Below, one piece after another: positions 62,079 through 64,000 of a stretch of 64,000 bases of DNA. Positions within the stretch are counted from its first letter, which is position 1. The number at the start of each line of letters is the position of its first letter. Below the pieces are notes generated by a model, which saw only the letters and a list, made by a program, of their open reading frames with translations, ran no database searches and had not been told where the DNA came from. This DNA comes from Alkalibacter rhizosphaerae (GTDB taxonomy: Bacteria; Bacillota; Clostridia; Eubacteriales; Alkalibacteraceae), in NCBI RefSeq assembly GCF_017352215.1, contig NZ_CP071444.1:1674001-1738000 (forward strand), read 5' to 3'. A program made the translations under genes and the position numbers.

Positions 62079-63443
62079 TTATTTGCCGTGATATGCCTGG
62101 TATCCTTTCATGCTTCCTGCAAAATTGAGGACCTTGTCAAATCCGTTTTGCTTCAGGATGCTGATGCCCAAACTGGAACGGACGCCGCTGTTGCAGATGA
62201 CCAGGGTAGCTTTGTCTTTGGACAATTCTTGGTGGCGGGTCCGCAGGTCCGGTGCGGGAATGTTGATGGCGCCGTCGATGTGTTTTTCTTCGTAGGCTAA
62301 CCGGTCTCGCGCATCTACCAAAACCAGGTTTGGATCGTCTTTGAATGTTTCATACTCTTTCGGGCTGATCTGCTCCACTTTAGATACGGGGGACCCGGAA
62401 GCGGCCCAGGCGTGCATGCCGCCTTCCAAAAATCCCATGACGTTGTCCAGGCCGACCCGGTATAGCCACAAGGCTGCCTCTTTTGCAATGTCTGGAGTTT
62501 CGGCGACCAGAAGGATGTTTTTATCCGGCGGAAGCACCCAGCCGGCAAAAGTGGGAAGGTTTCCCGTGTGATCCAGGCAGTAAGAATCGGGGATATGAAG
62601 ACCGCCGAAAGCGAAATAGCCTCGTACATCCACTACGATGGTATCCTCCCGGGCCATGGCCTCGGAAAACTCTTTTGGATCCATTCTTTGAAGAGGTGCC
62701 AATTCGGACAAGGATTTTGGCCCCATGGCATTCAACTTGCTGCCTCGGGAGAAGTGGTCCGGAGCTCCCGGCATGTCTTCCGTCAGCATTTTGATGAATT
62801 TATCCACGTCTTTTTCCTGAAGGACCGGATTGTATTTTCGTTCGTAGCCGATGGTGGTGGTATATTTTGCACCCATTGCCTTTCCGCACAGGGAACCGGC
62901 CCCGTGGGCAGGATATACTTCGCAGAAATCCGGCAATTTCATCAATTTCTCAAACAGGCTGTTGTACAGTTTTCTGGCCAGTTCATCGGCACGGTTCGGA
63001 AAAAGGTCCGGTCGCCCGGCATCGCCAACAAACAGGGTGTCTCCCACAAAAGCGGCTACCGGTTCGTCGGAAGTTGCGGTATCAGTGACGACGTAGCTGA
63101 TGTGTTCCGGGGTATGACCCGGTGTCTCCAGCACCTGAAATTTCATGTCTTCCAGGTAAAATTCCGTTCCTTCTGCAATCCCCACATGGTCAAATTCCGC
63201 CTTGGCGGAAGCGGGCATGTAGATGTCTGCACCTGTTCTTTTGGCCAACTCCAAATGGCCGGAGATGAAGTCGGCATGAAGGTGGGTCTCCAGAATATGG
63301 GTGATCTTCAAACCCAGCGATTCTGATTCCCGAATGTAGAGGTCCACATCCCTGCTAGGATCCACGACGGCACAGGACTTGTCTCCTGCAACGATGTAGG
63401 AACTGTGTGCGATTTTTTCGATGTAATAGTGTTTTACTCTCAT
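62079..63443 (-). CDS. MBL-fold/rhodanese fusion, persulfide dioxygenase-like
   Basis: A 454-residue protein. The N-terminal MBL domain has HLHADFISGH and TPGHTPEH metal ligands; two rhodanese domains follow. The first (about 265-350) lacks an active cysteine, whereas the second keeps CNSGVRS near residue 430. In such fusions the MBL part oxidises glutathione or other persulfide and the rhodanese supplies sulfane sulfur; anaerobes may use it differently. AAGGACG precedes ATG. Confidence 0.9.
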   Translation of the reverse strand: MRVKHYYIEKIAHSSYIVAGDKSCAVVDPSRDVDLYIRESESLGLKITHILETHLHADFISGHLELAKRTGADIYMPASAKAEFDHVGIAEGTEFYLEDMKFQVLETPGHTPEHISYVVTDTATSDEPVAAFVGDTLFVGDAGRPDLFPNRADELARKLYNSLFEKLMKLPDFCEVYPAHGAGSLCGKAMGAKYTTTIGYERKYNPVLQEKDVDKFIKMLTEDMPGAPDHFSRGSKLNAMGPKSLSELAPLQRMDPKEFSEAMAREDTIVVDVRGYFAFGGLHIPDSYCLDHTGNLPTFAGWVLPPDKNILLVAETPDIAKEAALWLYRVGLDNVMGFLEGGMHAWAASGSPVSKVEQISPKEYETFKDDPNLVLVDARDRLAYEEKHIDGAINIPAPDLRTRHQELSKDKATLVICNSGVRSSLGISILKQNGFDKVLNFAGSMKGYQAYHGK

Positions 63444-63483
63444 GGTATCGTCCTTTCTTTGTTGGAGTGGGATGGTGATCGTG

Positions 63484-64000
63484 TCAAATGTAGAAAAGAT
63501 AGGTCATGAAAACGGCGACGACGAGAAAGAGCAAGGTCATGCCGCTTCCGGCTTTTATGTAATCCTTATTTTTATACCCGCCCGGGGTCAACAGAAACGC
63601 GTTGACTTGATGGGTGGGGAGTATAAAAGAATTGGAGGTGCTGACGGCTACCAGGAGTGCCAGGCCTCTTGGATCCATTTGGAAGGAATCGGCCATGAGG
63701 ACCACCAGGGGTACCAGCAAGACGGCGGCGGCCACGTTGGACATGAAAAGGCTGAAAAGGGTAGCCAACAAGCCGATAACGAACAATACGGGGATGGGGC
63801 CCCATCCGGAAATAGCTCCCATAAGCAGGTCGGCCGTCCATTTTGCAGCTCCGCTTTGATCGAAGGCGGTGCCAAGGGGATCAGGCCGGCAAGGAGAAAG
63901 ACCGTTTTCCAGTCGATGGCCTTGTAGATCTCTTCTTTTGGAATGGCGCCAGTGAGGATCATCAGCATGGAGCCGGTGAAAAAGGCCAGGGAAAGTTGTA
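63484..64000 (-). CDS. SLC13/DASS-type permease, C-terminal part (frameshifted, incomplete)
   Basis: A membrane transporter whose N-terminus lies outside the window. The downstream frame (STSNSFILPTHQVNAFL, GGYKNKDYIKAG) is the C-terminal half of the SLC13-like family. The upstream frame (WKTVFLLAGLIPL) is the preceding helix, and adding one base to the GGGG run at 63876-63879 joins them as IPLGTAFDQSG. Family members carry dicarboxylates, sulfate or similar anions; the sulfur neighbours favour an inorganic sulfur anion. Confidence 0.75.
   Translation of the reverse strand, partial: TTFPGLFHRLHADDPHWRHSKRRDLQGHRLENGLSPCRPDPLGTAFDQSGAAKWTADLLMGAISGWGPIPVLFVIGLLATLFSLFMSNVAAAVLLVPLVVLMADSFQMDPRGLALLVAVSTSNSFILPTHQVNAFLLTPGGYKNKDYIKAGSGMTLLFLVVAVFMTYLFYI

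Overview
This 64 kb window looks like chromosome of an anaerobic, Gram-positive, moderate-GC Clostridia-type bacterium (Eubacteriales; genus not resolvable by eye). The signs are AGGAGG-type ribosome binding sites with many TTG/GTG starts, sigma-A promoters, a sortase-like NPTTG cell-wall signal, a glycyl radical enzyme with its activase, corrinoid-type UroD/MtaA-family proteins, a tungsten-enzyme-type radical SAM maturase and an FmdE protein. I saw no tRNA, rRNA, CRISPR, insertion sequence or phage. Gene density is high and no gap exceeds about 230 bases, so no long empty stretch needs comment.

Layout. 0-6 kb: end of a GH3 glycosidase, a methyltransferase, then a metal or metal-chelate ABC transporter operon headed by a wall-anchored Ig-like protein and closed by a TiaS-like protein plus a tiny four-cysteine protein. 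6-13 kb: a large XRE protein, a DUF2974 hydrolase, a methyltransferase, a glycosyltransferase/deacetylase pair and an MBL hydrolase. 13-22.7 kb: a PAS/GAF/GGDEF/HD-GYP sensor, small membrane proteins, a cyclodeaminase, DUF4153, a radical SAM/SPASM maturase and Maf. 22.7-27 kb (minus): a coupled three-gene operon of membrane protein, unusual radical SAM enzyme and a 717-residue HELAH protein with an N-terminal SSS-type motif. 27-34 kb: CobW-type GTPase with a His-rich partner, two UroD-family proteins, a diguanylate cyclase, ProX, Nudix and DUF1475. 34-40 kb: FabK-like flavoprotein, then glycyl radical enzyme / LysR / activase. 40-50 kb: DUF1846, YaiI, carbonic anhydrase, PatB, UbiB-like kinase, PAS-GGDEF, MFS, DUF169, DUF456. 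50-54 kb: AraC divergent from a Zn-dehydrogenase, split transketolase and SDR operon. 55-59 kb: FmdE, then a divergent repair locus (XRE, ImmA/IrrE, small protein and SRAP facing DinB) around a shared operator array. 59-64 kb: esterase, zinc-binding protein, DUF429, then a sulfur cluster (two YeeE halves, MBL-rhodanese, SLC13 permease).

Most interesting are (1) the XRE-ImmA/DinB-SRAP locus, which reads as a LexA-independent DNA-damage regulon with helically phased GAAGTT half-sites around one promoter; (2) the SSS-motif protein / radical SAM / membrane protein operon; (3) the TiaS-like plus Cys4 pair inside a transporter operon. Four genes are broken by single-base deficits in homopolymers (three in runs of four G, one in a run of seven T), which points to consensus errors rather than real pseudogenes.
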